A stretch of DNA of 64,000 nt from Metallyticus violacea (taxonomy: Eukaryota > Arthropoda > Insecta > Mantodea > Metallyticidae): the NCBI GenBank assembly GCA_030762175.1, contig CM060834.1:62849501-62913500 (forward strand). The letters are read 5' to 3'. Position 1 is the stretch's first letter. Each line of letters begins with the position of its first letter. The notes under the pieces were generated by a model, which worked only from the letters and a program-made list of their open reading frames with translations, had not been told where the DNA came from and did no database searches. The position numbers and the translations under genes were made by a program. This document shows positions 45,998-59,007 of the stretch, piece by piece.

Positions 45998-47787
45998 TCG
46001 AAAAGAAAAATTTTTTTTTTCGAAGTTTGGAAACTTCAAAGAATCGCGTTTTGTTGCGTTTCAAATGGAGATAACTATTTTTCCTTTATTATTCTAGTTT
46101 GATAGCCTTAGAAAACCATAAAATGAAGAATGATTTGCGAAAAGAAAACATTTATTTCCATGGTTGGAAACTTCATTAGAATCACTTTTTTTCCGTTCTT
46201 ATATGAGATAACTGGTTATCTTTCATTTTTCTTCTTTGATGGCCTTAGAAAAGCATATTATGCGGAAATAATCTCGAAAAGAAAATTTTTTTTTTCGAAG
46301 TTTGGAAACTTCAAAAGAATCGCGTTTTGTTGCGTTTCAAATGGAGATAACTATTTCTCCATCAATATTCTAGTTTGATAACCTTAGAAAACCATAAAAT
46401 GAAGAAAGTTTCGCGAAAAGAAAACATTTATTTCAATGGTTGGATGCTTCATTAGAATCACTTTTTTCCGTTCTGATATGAGATAACTGGTTATCTTTCT
46501 ATTTTCTTCTTTGATAGCGTAAGAAAAGCATATTATGCGGAAAGAATCTCGAAAAAAAAAAAAATTTTTGTTGTAGTTTCGAAACTTATATAGAATCGCG
46601 TTTTGTTGAGTTTGATGGAGATAACTATTTCTCCTTCATTATTCTAGTTTGATAGCCTTAGAAAACCATAAAATGAAGAAAGATTCGCCAAAAGAAAACA
46701 GTTATTTCGATGGTTGGAAACTTCATTAGAATCACTTTTTTTCGGTTCTTATTTTAGATAACTGGTTCTCTTTCCTTTTTCCACTTGGATAGACTTAGAA
46801 AAGCATATTATGCGGAAAGAATCTCCGAAAGAAATCGCGTTTTGTTGAGTTTGATGGATATAACTATTTCTCCTTCATTATTCTAGTTTGATATCCTTAG
46901 AAGACCATAAAATGAAGAAAGATTCGCAAAAAGAAAACAGTTATTTCGAAGGTTGGAAACTTCATTAGAATCACTTTTTTTCCGTTCTTCTTTGAGATAA
47001 CTGGTTCTCTTTCATTTTTCTACTTTGATAGCTTTAGAAAAGCATATTATGCGGAAAGTATCTCGAAGAGAAAAAAATTTTTTTTCCAAGTTTGGAAACT
47101 TTAAAAGAATCGCGGTTTGTTGCGTTTCAAATGGAGATAACTATTTCTCCTTCATTATTATGGTTTGATCGCCTCAGAAAACCATAAAATCAAGAAAGGT
47201 TCGCGAAAAGAAAGCATTTATTTCGATTGTTGGAAACTTCATTTGAATCACTTTTTTTCCGTTCTTATTTGAGATAACTGGTTCTCTTTCATTTCTCTAC
47301 TTTGATAGCCTTATAAAAGCATATTATGCGGAAACAATCTGGAAAAGAAAATGTTTTTTTTTCGAAGTTTGGAAACTTCAAAAGAATCGCGTTTTTTTGC
47401 GTTTCAAATGGGGTAAACCATTTCTCCTTCATTATTCTAGTTTGATAGCCTTAGAAAACCATAAAATGAACAAAGATTTGCGAAAAGAAAATATTTATTT
47501 CCATTGTTGGAAACTTCATTAGAATGACTTTTTTTCCGTTCTTATTTGAGATAACTGGTTGTCTTTCATTTTTCCACTTTGGTAGGCTTAGAAAAGCATA
47601 TTATGCGCAAAGAATCTCGGAAAGAAATTTTTTTTTTTCGAATTTTGGAAACTTCAAAAGAATCGCGTTTTGTTGCGTTTCAAATGGAGATAACTATTTC
47701 TCCGTCTTTATTCTAGTTTGATAGCTTTAGAAACCCATAAACTGAAGAAATATTCGCGAAAAGAAAACATTTATTTCGATGGTTGAA
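45998..47787. repeat. Mosaic block, copy 2 (with one extra monomer)
   Basis: Copy of about 41,621-43,130 at offset 4,377. After the deleted monomer it contains an extra unit (47,100-47,400: TTTAAAAGAATCGCGG, TATTATGGTTTGATCGCC, TCATTTGAATCAC, GGAAACAATCTGG) also present at 63,590-63,850, after which the offset becomes 4,655. Confidence 0.8.
46648..46886. repeat. Deleted 239-bp monomer, copy 2
   Basis: Same deletion as at 42,270-42,508, with the same neighbouring variants (TTTCGGTTC, TTTTAGATAAC, TGGATAGAC, GGATATAAC). It lies at offset 4,378 from copy 1, as part of the copied mosaic block. Confidence 0.9.
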
Positions 47788-48720
47788 AACTCCATTAGAA
47801 TCACTCTTTTTGCGTTCTTATTTGAGATAACTGGTTCTCTTTCATTTTTCTTCTTTGATAGCCTTAGAAAAGCATATTATGCGGAAAGAATCTCGAAAGG
47901 AAAAAAAAATTTTTTCGAAATTTGGAAACTTCGAAAGAATCGCGTTTTGTTGCGTTTCAAATGGAGATAACTATTTCTCCTTCAATATTCTAGTTTGATA
48001 ACTTTAGAAAACCATAAAATGAAGAAAGTTTCGCGAAAAGAAAACATTTATTTCAATGGTTGGAAGCTTCATTAGAATCACTTTTTTCCGTTCTTATATG
48101 AGATAACTGGTTATCTTTCTGTTTTCTTCTTTGATAGCGTAAGTAAAGCATATTATGCGGAAAGAATCTCGAAAAGAAAAAAAATTTTTGTTGTAGATTC
48201 GAAACTTATATAGAATCGCGTTTTGTTGAGTTTGATGGAGATAACTATTTCTCCTTCATTATTCTAGTTTGATAGCCTTAGAAGACCATAAAATGAAGAA
48301 AGATTAGCAAAAAGAAAACAGTTATTTCGATGGTTGGAAACTTCATTAGAATCACTTTTTTTCCGTTCTTCTTTGAGATAACTGGTTCTCTTTCATTTTT
48401 CTACTTTGATAGCTTTAGAAAAGCATATTCTGCGCAAGGAATCTCGAAAAGAAAAAAAATTTTTTTCGTAGTTTGGTAACTTCAAAAGAATCGCGGTTTG
48501 TTGCGTTTCAAATGACGATACCTATTTCTCCTTCATTATTATAGTTTGATCGCCTCAGAAAACCATAAATTCAAGAAAGGTTCGCGAAAGAAAGCATTTA
48601 TTTCCATGGTTGGAAACTTCATTAGAATCACTTTTTTTCCGTTCTTATTTGAGATAACTGGTTCTCTTTCATTTCTCTACTTTGATAGCCTTATAAAAGC
48701 ATATTATGCGGAAAGAATCT
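47788..48720. repeat. Copy of 45,065-45,997
   Basis: Matches at offset 2,723 (2,722 after a one-base loss in GCGAAAG at 48,583). Shared rare marks: TCGAAATTTGG, GGAAGCTTC, GATTAGCAAAAAG, CTGCGCAAGG and AATGACGATACC. The last two are found only in these two places among the copies I compared, so the two stretches are direct relatives. Confidence 0.82.
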
Positions 48721-49372
48721 CGAAAAGAAAATGTTTTTTTTCGAAGTTTGGAAACTTCAAAAGAATCGCGTTTTTTTGCGTTTCAAATGGGGTAAACCAT
48801 TTCTCCTTCATTATTCTAGTTTGATAGCCTTAGAAAACCATAAAATGAACAAAGATTTGCGAAAAGAAAAGATTTATTTCGATTGTTGGAAACTTCATTA
48901 GAATGACTTTTTTTCCGTTCTTATTTGAGATAACTGGTTCTCTTTCATTTTTCCACTTTGGTAGCCTTAGAAAAGCATATTATGCGGAAAGAATCTCGGA
49001 AAGAAATTTTTTTTTTTCGAATTTTGGAAACTTCAAAAGAATCGCGTTTTGTTGCGTTTCAAATGGAGATAACTATTTCTCCTTCATTATACTAGTTTGA
49101 TAGCTTTAGAAACCCATAAACTGAAGAAATATTCGCGAAAAGAAAACATTTATTTCGATGGTTGGAAACTTCATTAGAATCACTTTTTTTCCGTTCTTAT
49201 ATGAGATAACTGGAAATTTTTCATTTTTCTTCTTTGATAGCCTTAGAAAAGCATATTATGCGGAAAGAATCTCCGAAAGAAAAGAAAACGATTTCGAATT
49301 TTGGAATCTTCAAAAGAATCGCGTTTTGTTGCGTTTCAAATGGAGATAACTATTTCTCCTTCATTATTCTAG
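48721..49372. repeat. Copy of 20,964 onward ending in a chimeric monomer
   Basis: Follows 20,964-21,500 at offset 27,757 (GGGGTAAACC, GGTAGCC, ACTAGTTTGATAGC, ACTGGAAATTTTTC), then near 49,270 (AATCTCCGAAAG) changes to the AAAGAAAACGATTTCG type of 22,330 at offset 26,927. Three monomers are skipped; the join is just before the A/T tract position. Confidence 0.78.
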
Positions 49373-52300
49373 TTTGATAGCCTTAGAAGACCATAAAATG
49401 AAGAAAGATTCGCAAAAAGAAAACAATTATTTCGATGGTTGGAAACTTCATTAGAATCACTTTTTTCCGTTCTTCTTTGAGATAACAGGTTCTCTTTCAT
49501 TTTTCCACTTTGATAGCTTTAGAAAAGCATATTCTGCGTAAAGAATCTCGAAAAGAAAAAAAAATTTTTTCGTAGTTTGATAACTTCAAAGGAATCTCGT
49601 TTTGTTGCGTTTCAAATGGAGATAACAATTTTCCTTCATTATTCTAGTTGATAGCTTTAGACAACCATAAAATGAAGAAAGATTCGCAAAAAGAAAACAT
49701 TTGTTTCGATGGTTGGAAACTTCATTAGAATCACTTTTTTTTCTGTTCTTATTTGAGATAACTGGTTCTCTTTCAATTTTCCACTTTGATTGCCTTAGAA
49801 AAGCATATTATGCGGAAAGTATCTCGAAGAGAAAAAAATTTTTTTTCCAAGTTTGGAAACTTCAAAAGAATCGCGGTTTTTTGCGTTTCAAATGGAGATA
49901 ACTATTTCTCCTTCTTTATTCTGGTTTGATAGCCTTAGATAACCATAAAATGAAGAAAGATTCGCGAAAAGAAAACATTTATTTCGACGGTTGGAAACTT
50001 CATTAAAATCACTATTTTTCCGTTCTTATTTGAGATAGCTGGTTCTCTTTCATTTTCCTTCTTTGATAGCCTTAGAGAAGCATATTATGCGGAAAGAATC
50101 TCGAAAAGAAAAAATATTTTTTTCGAAGTTTGTAAACTTCAAAGGGATCGCGTTTTGTTGCGTTTGAAATGGAGATAACTATTTCTCCTTTATTCTAGTT
50201 TGATAGCCTTAGAAAACCATAAAATGAAGAAAGCTTCGCAAAAAGAAAACATTTTTTTCGACGGTTGGAAACTTCATTAGAATCAATTTTTTCCGTTCTT
50301 ATTTGAGATAACTGGTTCTCTTTCATTTTCCTTCTTTGATAGCCTTAGAAAAGCATATTATGCGAAAAGAATCTGGGAAAGAAAAAAATTTTTTTTCGAA
50401 GTTTGGAAACTTCAAAAGATTTGCGTTTTGTTGCGTTTCAAATGGAGATAACTATTTCTCCTTCATTATTCTAATTTGATAGCCTTAGAAAACCAAAAAT
50501 GAAGCAAGTTTCGCGAAAAGAAAACAATTATTTCGATGGTTGGAAACTCCATTAGAATCACTTTTTTTCCGTTCTTATTTGAGATAACTGGTTCTCTTTC
50601 ATTTTCCTTCTTTGATAGCCTTAGAAAAGCATATTATGCGGAAAGAATCTCGAAAAGAAATTTTTTTTTTTCGAAGTTTAAAAACTTCAAAAGGAACCCG
50701 TTTTGTGGCGTTTCAAATGGAGATAACTATTTCTCCTTTTTTATTCTGGTTTGATAGCCTTAGAAAACCATAAAATGAAGAAAGATTCGGGAAAAGAAAA
50801 CATTTCGATGGTTGGAAACTTCATTAGAATCACTTTTTTCCGTTCTTATTTGAGATAACTGGTTCTCCTTCATTTTTCATCTTTGATAGCCTTAGAAAAA
50901 CATATACGGAAAGAATCTCGAAAGGAAAATTTTTTTTTTCGAAGTTTGGAAACTTCAAAAGAATCGCGTTTTGTTGCGTTTCAAATGGAGATAACTATTT
51001 CTCCTTCATTATTCTAGTTTGATAGCCTTAGAAAACTATAAAACGAAGGAAGTTTCGCGAAAAGAAAACATTTTTTTCGACGGTTGAATACTTCATTAGA
51101 ATCACTTTTTTCCGTTCTTATTTGAGATAACTGGTTCTCTTTCATTTTCCTTCTTTGATAGCCATAGAAAAGCGTATTATGCGGAAAGAATCTTAGAAAG
51201 AAAAAAATTTTTTTTTGAAATTTGGAAACTTCAAACGAATCGCGTTTTGTTGCGTTTCAAATGGAGATAACTATTTCTCCTTCATTATTCTTGTTTGATA
51301 GCCTTAGAAAACCATAAAATGAAGAAAGTTTCGCGAAAAGAAAACATTTATTTCGATGGTTGGAAACTCCATTAGAATCACTTTTTTTCCGTTCTTATTT
51401 GAGATAACTGGTTCTCTTTCATTTTGCTTCTTTGATAGCCTTAGAAAAGCATATTATGCGGAAAGAATCTCGAAAAGAAAAAAATTTTTTTTCGAAGTTT
51501 AAAAACTTCAAAAGAATCGCGTTTTGTTGCGTTTCAAATGGAGATAACTATTTCTCCTTCTTTATTCTGGTTTTATAGCCTTAGAAAACCATAAAATGAA
51601 GAAAGATTCGCGAAAAGAAAACATTTATTTCGACGGTTGGAAACTCCATTAGAATCACTTTTTTTCCGTTCTTATTTGAGATAACTGGTTCTCTTTCATT
51701 TTCCTTCTTTGATAGCCTTAGAGAAGCATATTATGCGGAAAGAATCTCGAAAAGAAAAAAAAAATTTTTCGAAGTTTGAAAACTTCAAAAGAATCACGTT
51801 TTGTTGCGTTTCAAATGGAGATAACTATTTCTCCTTCTTTATTCTAATTTGATAGCCTTAGAAAACCAAAAATGAAGAAAGTTTCGCGAAAAGAAAACAA
51901 TTATTTCGATGGATGGAAACTCCATTAGAATCACCTTTTTTCCGTTCTTATTTGAGATAACTGGTTCTCTTTCATTTTCCTTCTTTGATAGCCTTAGAAA
52001 AACATATTATGCGGAAAGAATCTCCAAAAGAAACAATTTTTTTTCGAAGTTTGAATACTTAAAAAGAATCGCGTTTTGTTGCGTTTCAAATGGAGATAAA
52101 TATTTCTCCTTCTTTATTCTAGTTTGATAGTCTTAGAAAACCATAAAATGAAGAAAGGTTCGCGAAAAGAAAACATTTATTTCGATGGTTGGAAACATTT
52201 ATATAATCACTTTTCTTCCGTTCTTATTAAGGATAAGTGTTTCTCTTTCATTTTTCTACTTTTATAGCCTTAGAAAAGCATATTATGCGGAAAGAATCTC

Positions 52301-52843
52301 GGAAAGAAAAAAAAATTTTTCGAAGTTTGGAAACTTCAAAAGAATCTAGTTTTGTTGCGTTTCAAATGGAGATAACTATTTCTCCTTCATTATTCTAGTT
52401 TGATAGCCTTAGAAAACCATAAAATGAAGAAAGTTTCGCTAAAAGAAAACATTTTTTTTGACGGTAGAAAATTCATTAGAATCATTTTTTCAGTTCTAAT
52501 TTGAGATAACTGGTTCTCTTTCATTTTGCTTCTTTGATAGCATTAGAAAAGCCAATTATGCGGAAAGAATCTCGGAAAGAAAAAAAAATTTTTTTGAAGT
52601 TTGGAAACTTCAAAAGAATCGCGTTTTGTTGCGTTTCAAATAGAGATAACTATTTGTCCTTCCTTATTCTAGTTTGATAGCCTTAAAAAACCATAAAATG
52701 AAGAAAGTTTCGCGAAAAGAACACATTCATTTCGACGGTTTGAAACTTCATTAGAATCACTTTTTTCAGTTCTTATTTGGGATAACTGGTTCTCCTTCAT
52801 TTTTCTACTTTGATAGCCTTAGAAAATCATATTATGCGGAAAG
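49373..52843. repeat. ~3.7 kb block family, copy 3
   Basis: Matches 22,445-26,190 at offset about 26,927, falling to about 26,650 after one monomer is skipped at 51,909-52,010 (a hybrid of the monomers at 24,981 and 25,258). Carries ATAACAGG, GATAGCTGG, AAGCTTCGC, AATCTGGG, GGAACCCG, the shortened ACATTTCGATGG near 50,803, and AAAACGAAGG. Confidence 0.82.
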
Positions 52844-53500
52844 AATCTCGGAAAGAAATTTTTTTTTTTCGAATTTTGGAAACTTCAAAAGAATCGCGTT
52901 TTGTTGCTTTTCAAATGGAGATAACTATTTCTCCTTCATTATTCTAGTTTGATAGCTTTAGAAACCCATAAACTGAAGAAATATTCGCGAAAAGAAAGCA
53001 TTTATTTCGATGGTTGGAAACTTCATTAGAATCACTTTTTTTCCGTTCTTATATGAGATAACTGGAAATTTTTCCTTTTTATTCTTTGATAGCCTTAGAA
53101 AAGCATATTATGCGGAAAGAATCTCCGAAAGAAAAGAAAACAATTTCGAATTTTGGAATCTTCAAAAGAATCGCGTTTTGTTGCGTTTCAAATGGAGATA
53201 ACTATTTCTCCTTCATTATTCTAGTTTGATAGCCTTAGTAATCCATAAAACGAAGAAAGATTCGCGAAAAGAACACATTTATTTCGATGGTTGGAAACAT
53301 CATTATAATCACTTTTTTCCGTTCTTATTTGAGATAACTGGTTCTCTTTCATTATTCTACTTTGATAGCTTTAGAAAAGCATATTCTGCGCAAAGATTCT
53401 CGATAAGAAAAAAAAATTTTTTCGAAGTTTGGTAACTACAAAAGAATCGGGTTTTGTTGCGTTTCAAATGGAGATAACTATTTCTCCTTCATTATTCTAG
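52844..53500. repeat. Chimeric connector between block copies
   Basis: Starts inside half B at AATCTCGGAAAG, switching from the 26,170 type to the 26,735 type (AAATTTTTTTTTTCGAATTTTGG, GTTGCTTTTC). It then carries the ACTGGAAATTTTTCC monomer and a GTAATCC/GAACACATTTATTTCG/CATCATTATAATC monomer that otherwise occurs at 43,889. Confidence 0.7.
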
Positions 53501-56500
53501 TTTGATAGCCTTAGAAGACCATAAAATGAAGAAAGATTCGCAAAAAGAAAACAATTATTTCGATGGTTGGAAACTTCATTAGAATCACTTTTTTTCCGTT
53601 CTTCTTTGAGATAACAGGTTCTCTTTCATTTTTCCACTTTGATAGCTTTAGAAAAGCATATTCTGCGTAAAGAATCTCGAAAAGAAAAAAAAAATTTTTC
53701 GTAGTTTGATAACTTCAAAGGAATCCCGTTTTGTTGCGTTTCAAATGGAGATAACAATTTTCCTTCATTATTCTAGTTGATAGCTTTAGACAACCATAAA
53801 ATGAAGAAAGATTCGCAAAAAGAAAACATTTGTTTCGATGGTTGGAAACTTCATTAGAATCACTTTTTTTCCGTTCTTATTTGAGATAACTGGTTCTCTT
53901 TCAATTTTCCACTTTGATTGCCTTAGAAAAGCATATTATGCGGAAAGTATCTCGAAGAGAAAAAATTTTTTTTCCAAGTTTGGAAACTTCAAAAGAATCG
54001 CGGTTTTTTGCGTTTCAAATGGAGATAACTATTTCTCCTTCTTTATTCTGGTTTGATAGCCTTAGATAACCATAAAATGAAGAAAGATTCGCGAAAAGAA
54101 AACATTTATTTCGACGGTTGGAAACTTCATTAAAATCACTATTTTTCCCTTCTTATTTGAGATAGCTGGTTCTCTTTCATTTTCCTTCTTTGATAGCCTT
54201 AGAGAAGCATATTATGCGGAAAGAATCTCGAAAAGAAAAAATATTTTTTTCGAAGTTTGTAAACTTCAAAGGGATCGCGTTTTGTTTCGTTTGAAATGGA
54301 GATAACTATTTCTCCTTTATTCTAGTTTGATAGCCTTAGAAAACCATAAAATGAAGAAAGCTTCGCAAAAAGAAAACATTTTTTTCCACGGTTGGAAACT
54401 TCATTAGAATCAATTTTTTCCGTTCTTATTTGAGATAACTGGTTCTCTTTCATTTTCCTTCTTTGATAGCCTTAGAAAAGCATATTATGCGAAAAGAATC
54501 TGGGAAAGAAAAAATTTTTTTTTCGAAGTTTGGAAACTTCAAAAGATTTGCGTTTTGTTGCGTTTCAAATGGAGATAACTATTTCTCCTTCATTATTCTA
54601 ATTTGATAGCCTTAGAAAACCAAAAATGAAGCAAGTTTCGCGAAAAGAAAACAATTATTTCGATGGTTGGAAACTCCATTAGAATCACTTTTTTTCCATT
54701 CTTATTTGAGATAACTGGTTCTCTTTCATTTTCCTTCTTTGATAGCCTTAGAAAAGCATATTATGCGGAAAGAATCTCGAAAAGAAAATTTTTTTTTTCG
54801 AAGTTTAAAAACTTCAAAAGGAACCCGTTTTGTGGCGTTTCAAATGGAGATAACTATTTCTCCTTTTTTATTCTGGTTTGATAGCCTTAGAAAACCATAA
54901 AATGAAGAAAGATTCGGGAAAAGAAAACATTTCGATGGTTGGAAACTTCATTAGAATCACTTTTTTCCGTTCTTATTTGAGATAACTGGATCTCCTTCAT
55001 TTTTCATCTTTGATAGCCTTAGAAAAACATATGCGGAAAGAATCTCGAAAGGAAAAATTTTTTTTTCGAAGTTTGGAAACTTCAAAAGAATCGCGTTTTG
55101 TTGCGTTTCAAATGGAGATAACTATTTCTCCTTCATTATTCTAGTTTGATAGCCTTAGAAAACTATAAAACGAAGGAAGTTTCGCGAAAAGAAAACATTT
55201 TTTTCGACGGTTGAATACTTCATTAGATTCACTTTTTCCGTTCTTATTTGAGATAACTGGTTCTCTTTCATTTTCCTTCATTGATAGCCATAGAAAAGCG
55301 TATTATGCGGAAAGAATCTTGGAAAGAAAAAAATTTTTTTTTGAAATTTGGAAACTTCAAACGAATCGCGTTTTGTTGCGTTTCAAATGGAGATAACTAT
55401 TTCTCCTTCATTATTCTTGTTTGATAGCCTTAGAAAACCATAAAATGAAGAAAGTTTCGCGAAAAGAAAACATTTATTTCGATGGTTGGAAACTCCATTA
55501 GAATCACTTTTTTTCCGTTCTTATTTGAGATAACTGGTTCTGTTTCATTTTGCTTCTTTGATAGCCTTAGAAAAGCATATTATGCGGAAAGAATCTCGAA
55601 AAGAAAAAAATTTTTTTTCGAAGTTTAAAAACTTCAAAAGAATCGCATTTTGTTGCGTTTCAAATGGAGATAACAATTTCTCCTTCTTTATTCTGGTTTT
55701 ATAGCCTTAGAAAACCATAAAATGAAGAAAGATTCGCGAAAAGAAAACATTTATTTCGACGGTTGGAAACTCCATTAGAATCACTTTTTTTCCGTTCTTA
55801 TTTGAGATAACTGGTTCTCTTTCATTTTCCTTCTTTGATAGCCTTAGAGAAGCATATTATGCGGAAAGAATCTCGAAAAGAAAAAAAAATTTTTTCGAAG
55901 TTTGAAAACTTCAAAAGAATCACGTTTTGTTGCGTTTCAAATGGAGATAACTATTTCTCCTTTATTCTAATTTGATAGCCTTAGAAAACCAAAAATGAAG
56001 AAAGTTTCGCGAAAAGAAAACAATTATTTCGATGGATGGAAACTCCATTAGAATCACTTTTTTTCCGTTCTTATTTGAGATAACTGGTTCTCTTTCATTT
56101 TCCTTCTTTGATAGCCTTAGAAAAGCATATTATGCGGAAAAAATCTCGGAAAGAAAAAAATTTTTTTTTGAAGTCTGGAAACTTCAAAAGATTCGCGTTT
56201 TGTTGCGTTTCAAATGGAGATAACTATTTCTCCTTCATTAATCTAGTTTGATAGCCTTAGAAAACCATAAAATGAGGAAAGTTTCGCGAAAAGAAAACAT
56301 TTATTTCGATGGTTGGAAACTTCATTAGAATCACGTTTTTTGCGTTCTTATTTGAGATAAATGGTTCTCTTTCATTTTCCTTCTTTGATAGCCTTAGAAA
56401 AACATATTATGCGGAAAGAATCTCCAAAAGAAACAATTTTTTTTCGAAGTTTGAATACGTGAAAAGAATCGCGTTTTGTTGCGTTTCAAATGGAGATAAA

Positions 56501-56995
56501 TATTTCTCCTTCTTTATTCTAGTTTGATAGTCTTAGAAAACCATAAAATGAAGAAAGATTCGCGAAAAGAAAACATTTATTTCGATGGTTGGAAACATTT
56601 ATATAATCACTTTTCTTCCGTTCTTATTAAGGATAAGTATTTCTCTTTCATTTTTCTACTTTTATAGCCTTAGAAAAGCATATTATGCGGAAAGAATCTC
56701 GGAAAGAAAAAAAAATTTTTCGAAGTTTGGAAACTTCAAAAGAATCTAGTTTTGTTGCTTTTCAAATGGAGATAACTATTTCTCCTTCATTATTCTAGTT
56801 TGATAGCCTTAGAAAACCATAAAATGAAGAAAGTTTCGCTAAAAGAAAACATTTTTTTCGACGGTAGAAAATTCATTAGAATCACTTTTTCAGTTCTAAT
56901 TTGAGATAACTGGTTCTCTTTCATTTTGCTTCTTTGATAGCATTAGAAAATCATATTATGCGGAAAGATTCTCGAAAAAAATTTTTTTTTTCGAT
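53501..56995. repeat. ~3.7 kb block family, copy 4
   Basis: Matches 22,445 onward at offset 31,055-31,051 with the same variant order, including the GAAGTCTGG monomer that copy 3 lacks. It has private changes such as CTGGATCTCC (54,987), CTTCATTGATAGCC (55,277) and GAATACGTGAAAAG (56,453). The end follows the 29,185 arrangement (GATAGCATTAGAAAATC), not the 25,870 one, so the right part was taken from the 28.7-29.2 kb lineage. Confidence 0.82.
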
Positions 56996-58729
56996 GTTTG
57001 GAAACTTCAAAAGAATCGCGTTTTGTTGCGTTTAAATGGAGATAACTATTTCTCCTTCATTATTCTAGTTTGATAGCCTTAGAAAACCATAAAATGAAGA
57101 AAGATTCGCAAAAAGAAAAGATTTATTTCGATGGTTGGAAACTTCATTAAAATGACTTTTTTTCCGTTCTTATTTGAGATAACTAGTTCTCTTTCCTTTT
57201 ACCACTTTGAAAGCCTTAGAAAAGCATATTCTGCGCAAGAATCACGAAAAGAAAAAAAAATTTTTCGAAGTTTGGATACTTCAAAGGAATCCCGTTTTGT
57301 TGCGTTTCAAATGGAGATTACTATTTCTCCTTCATTATTCTAGTTTGATAGCCTTAGAAAACCATAAAATGAAGAAAGTTTCGCGAAATGAAAACATTTA
57401 TTTCGATGGTTGGAAACTTCATTAGAATCACTTTTTTTTCCGTTCTTATTTGAGATAACTGGTTCTCTTTCAATTTTCCACTTTGATAGCCTTAGAAAAG
57501 CATATTATGCTGAAAGAATCTCGAAGAGAAAAAAAAAATTTTTTCCAAGTTTGGAAAATTATAAAGGAATGCGTTTTGTTGAGTTTAATGGAGATAACTA
57601 TTTCTCCTTCATTATTCTAGTTTGATAGCCTTAGAAAACCATTAAATGAAGAAAGATTCGCAAAAAGAAAACATTTATTTCGATGGTTGGAAACTTCATT
57701 AGAATCACTTTTTTTCCGTTCTTATTTGAGATAACTGTTTCTCTTTCATTTTTCCACTTTGATAGCCTTAGAAAAGCATATAATGCGGAAAGAATCTCGG
57801 AAAGAAAATTTTTTTTTTTCGAAGTTTGGAAACTTCAAAAGAATCGCGGTTTGTTGCGTTTCAAATGGAGATAACTATTTCTCCTATTTTATTCTAGTTT
57901 GATAGTTTTAGAAAACCATAAAATGAAGAAAGATTCGCGAAAAGAAAACATTTATTTCGATGGTTGGAAACTTCATTAGAATCACTTTTTTTCCGTTCTT
58001 ATTTGAGATAACTGGTTCTCTTTCATTTTTCCACTTCGATAGCCTTAGAAAACTTATTATGCGGAAAGAATCTCCGAAAGAAAAAAATTTTTTTTCGAAG
58101 TTTGGAATCTTCACAAGAATCGCGTTTTGTTGCGTTTCAAATAGAGATAACTACTTCTCCTTCATTATTCTAGTTTGATAGCCTTAGAAAACCATAAAAT
58201 GAAGAAAGATTCGCGAAAAGAAAAGACTTATTTCAGTTGTTGGAAACTTCATTAGAATCACTTTTTTTCCGTTCTTATATGAGATAACTGGTTATCTTTC
58301 ATTTTTCTTCTTTGATAGCCTTAGAAAAGCATATTATGCCGAAAGATTCTCGAAAAGAAAAAATTTTTTTGAAGTTAGGAAACTTCAAATAATTGCGTTT
58401 TTTTATGTTTCAAGTGGAGATATCTATTTCTCCTTCATTATTCTAGTTTGATAGCCTTAGGAAACCATAAAATGAAGAAAGATTCGCGGAAAGAAAACAT
58501 TTATTTCCATGGTTGGAAACTTCATTATAATCAATTTTTTTCCGTTCTTATTTGAGATAACTGGTTCTCTTTCATTTTTCTACTTTGATAGCTTTAGAAA
58601 AGCATATTCTGCGCAAAGATTCTCGATAAGAAAAAAAAATTTTTTCGAAGTTTGGTAACTACAAAAGAATCGGGTTTTGTTGCGTATCAAATGGAGATAA
58701 CTATTTCTCCTTCATTATTCTAGTTTGAT
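56996..58729. repeat. Copy of 29,240-30,974 (offset 27,755)
   Basis: Constant offset of 27,755, checked at ATCAC (29,126/56,881), ATTAAGG (28,871/56,626) and CCATTAAATG. Contains the ACTAGTTCTC, GCGAAATGAAAAC, GGAAAATTATAAAGG, CCATTAAATG, GGAATCTTCACAAG and TTATTTCAGTTG monomers. A one-base loss (CTGCGCAAGAATC) occurs at 57,233. Confidence 0.85.
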
Positions 58730-59007
58730 AGCCTTAGAAAACCATAAAATGAAGAAAGATTCGCGAAAAGAAAACATTTATTTCCATGGTTGCAAACTTC
58801 ATTAGAATCACTTTTTTTCTGTTTTTATTTAAGATAACTGGTTCTCTTTCATTTTCACACTTTGATAGTCTTAGAAAAGCATATTATGCGGAAAGAATCT
58901 CGGAAAGAAAATAATTGTTTTTCGAAGTTTGGAAACTTCAAAAGAATCGCTTTTTGTTGCGTTTCAAATGGAGATAACTATTTCTCCTTCATTATTCTAG
59001 TTTGATA
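58730..59007. repeat. Extra monomer absent from the 30.9 kb parent
   Basis: One unit with TTTCCATGGTTGCAAAC, TCTGTTTTTATTTAAG, TTCACACTTTGATAGTC and AAAATAATTGTTTTTCG lies where the parent copy goes straight to the GTATCGGG monomer; the offset rises from 27,755 to 28,031. Its left half resembles 44,170-44,280. Confidence 0.72.
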
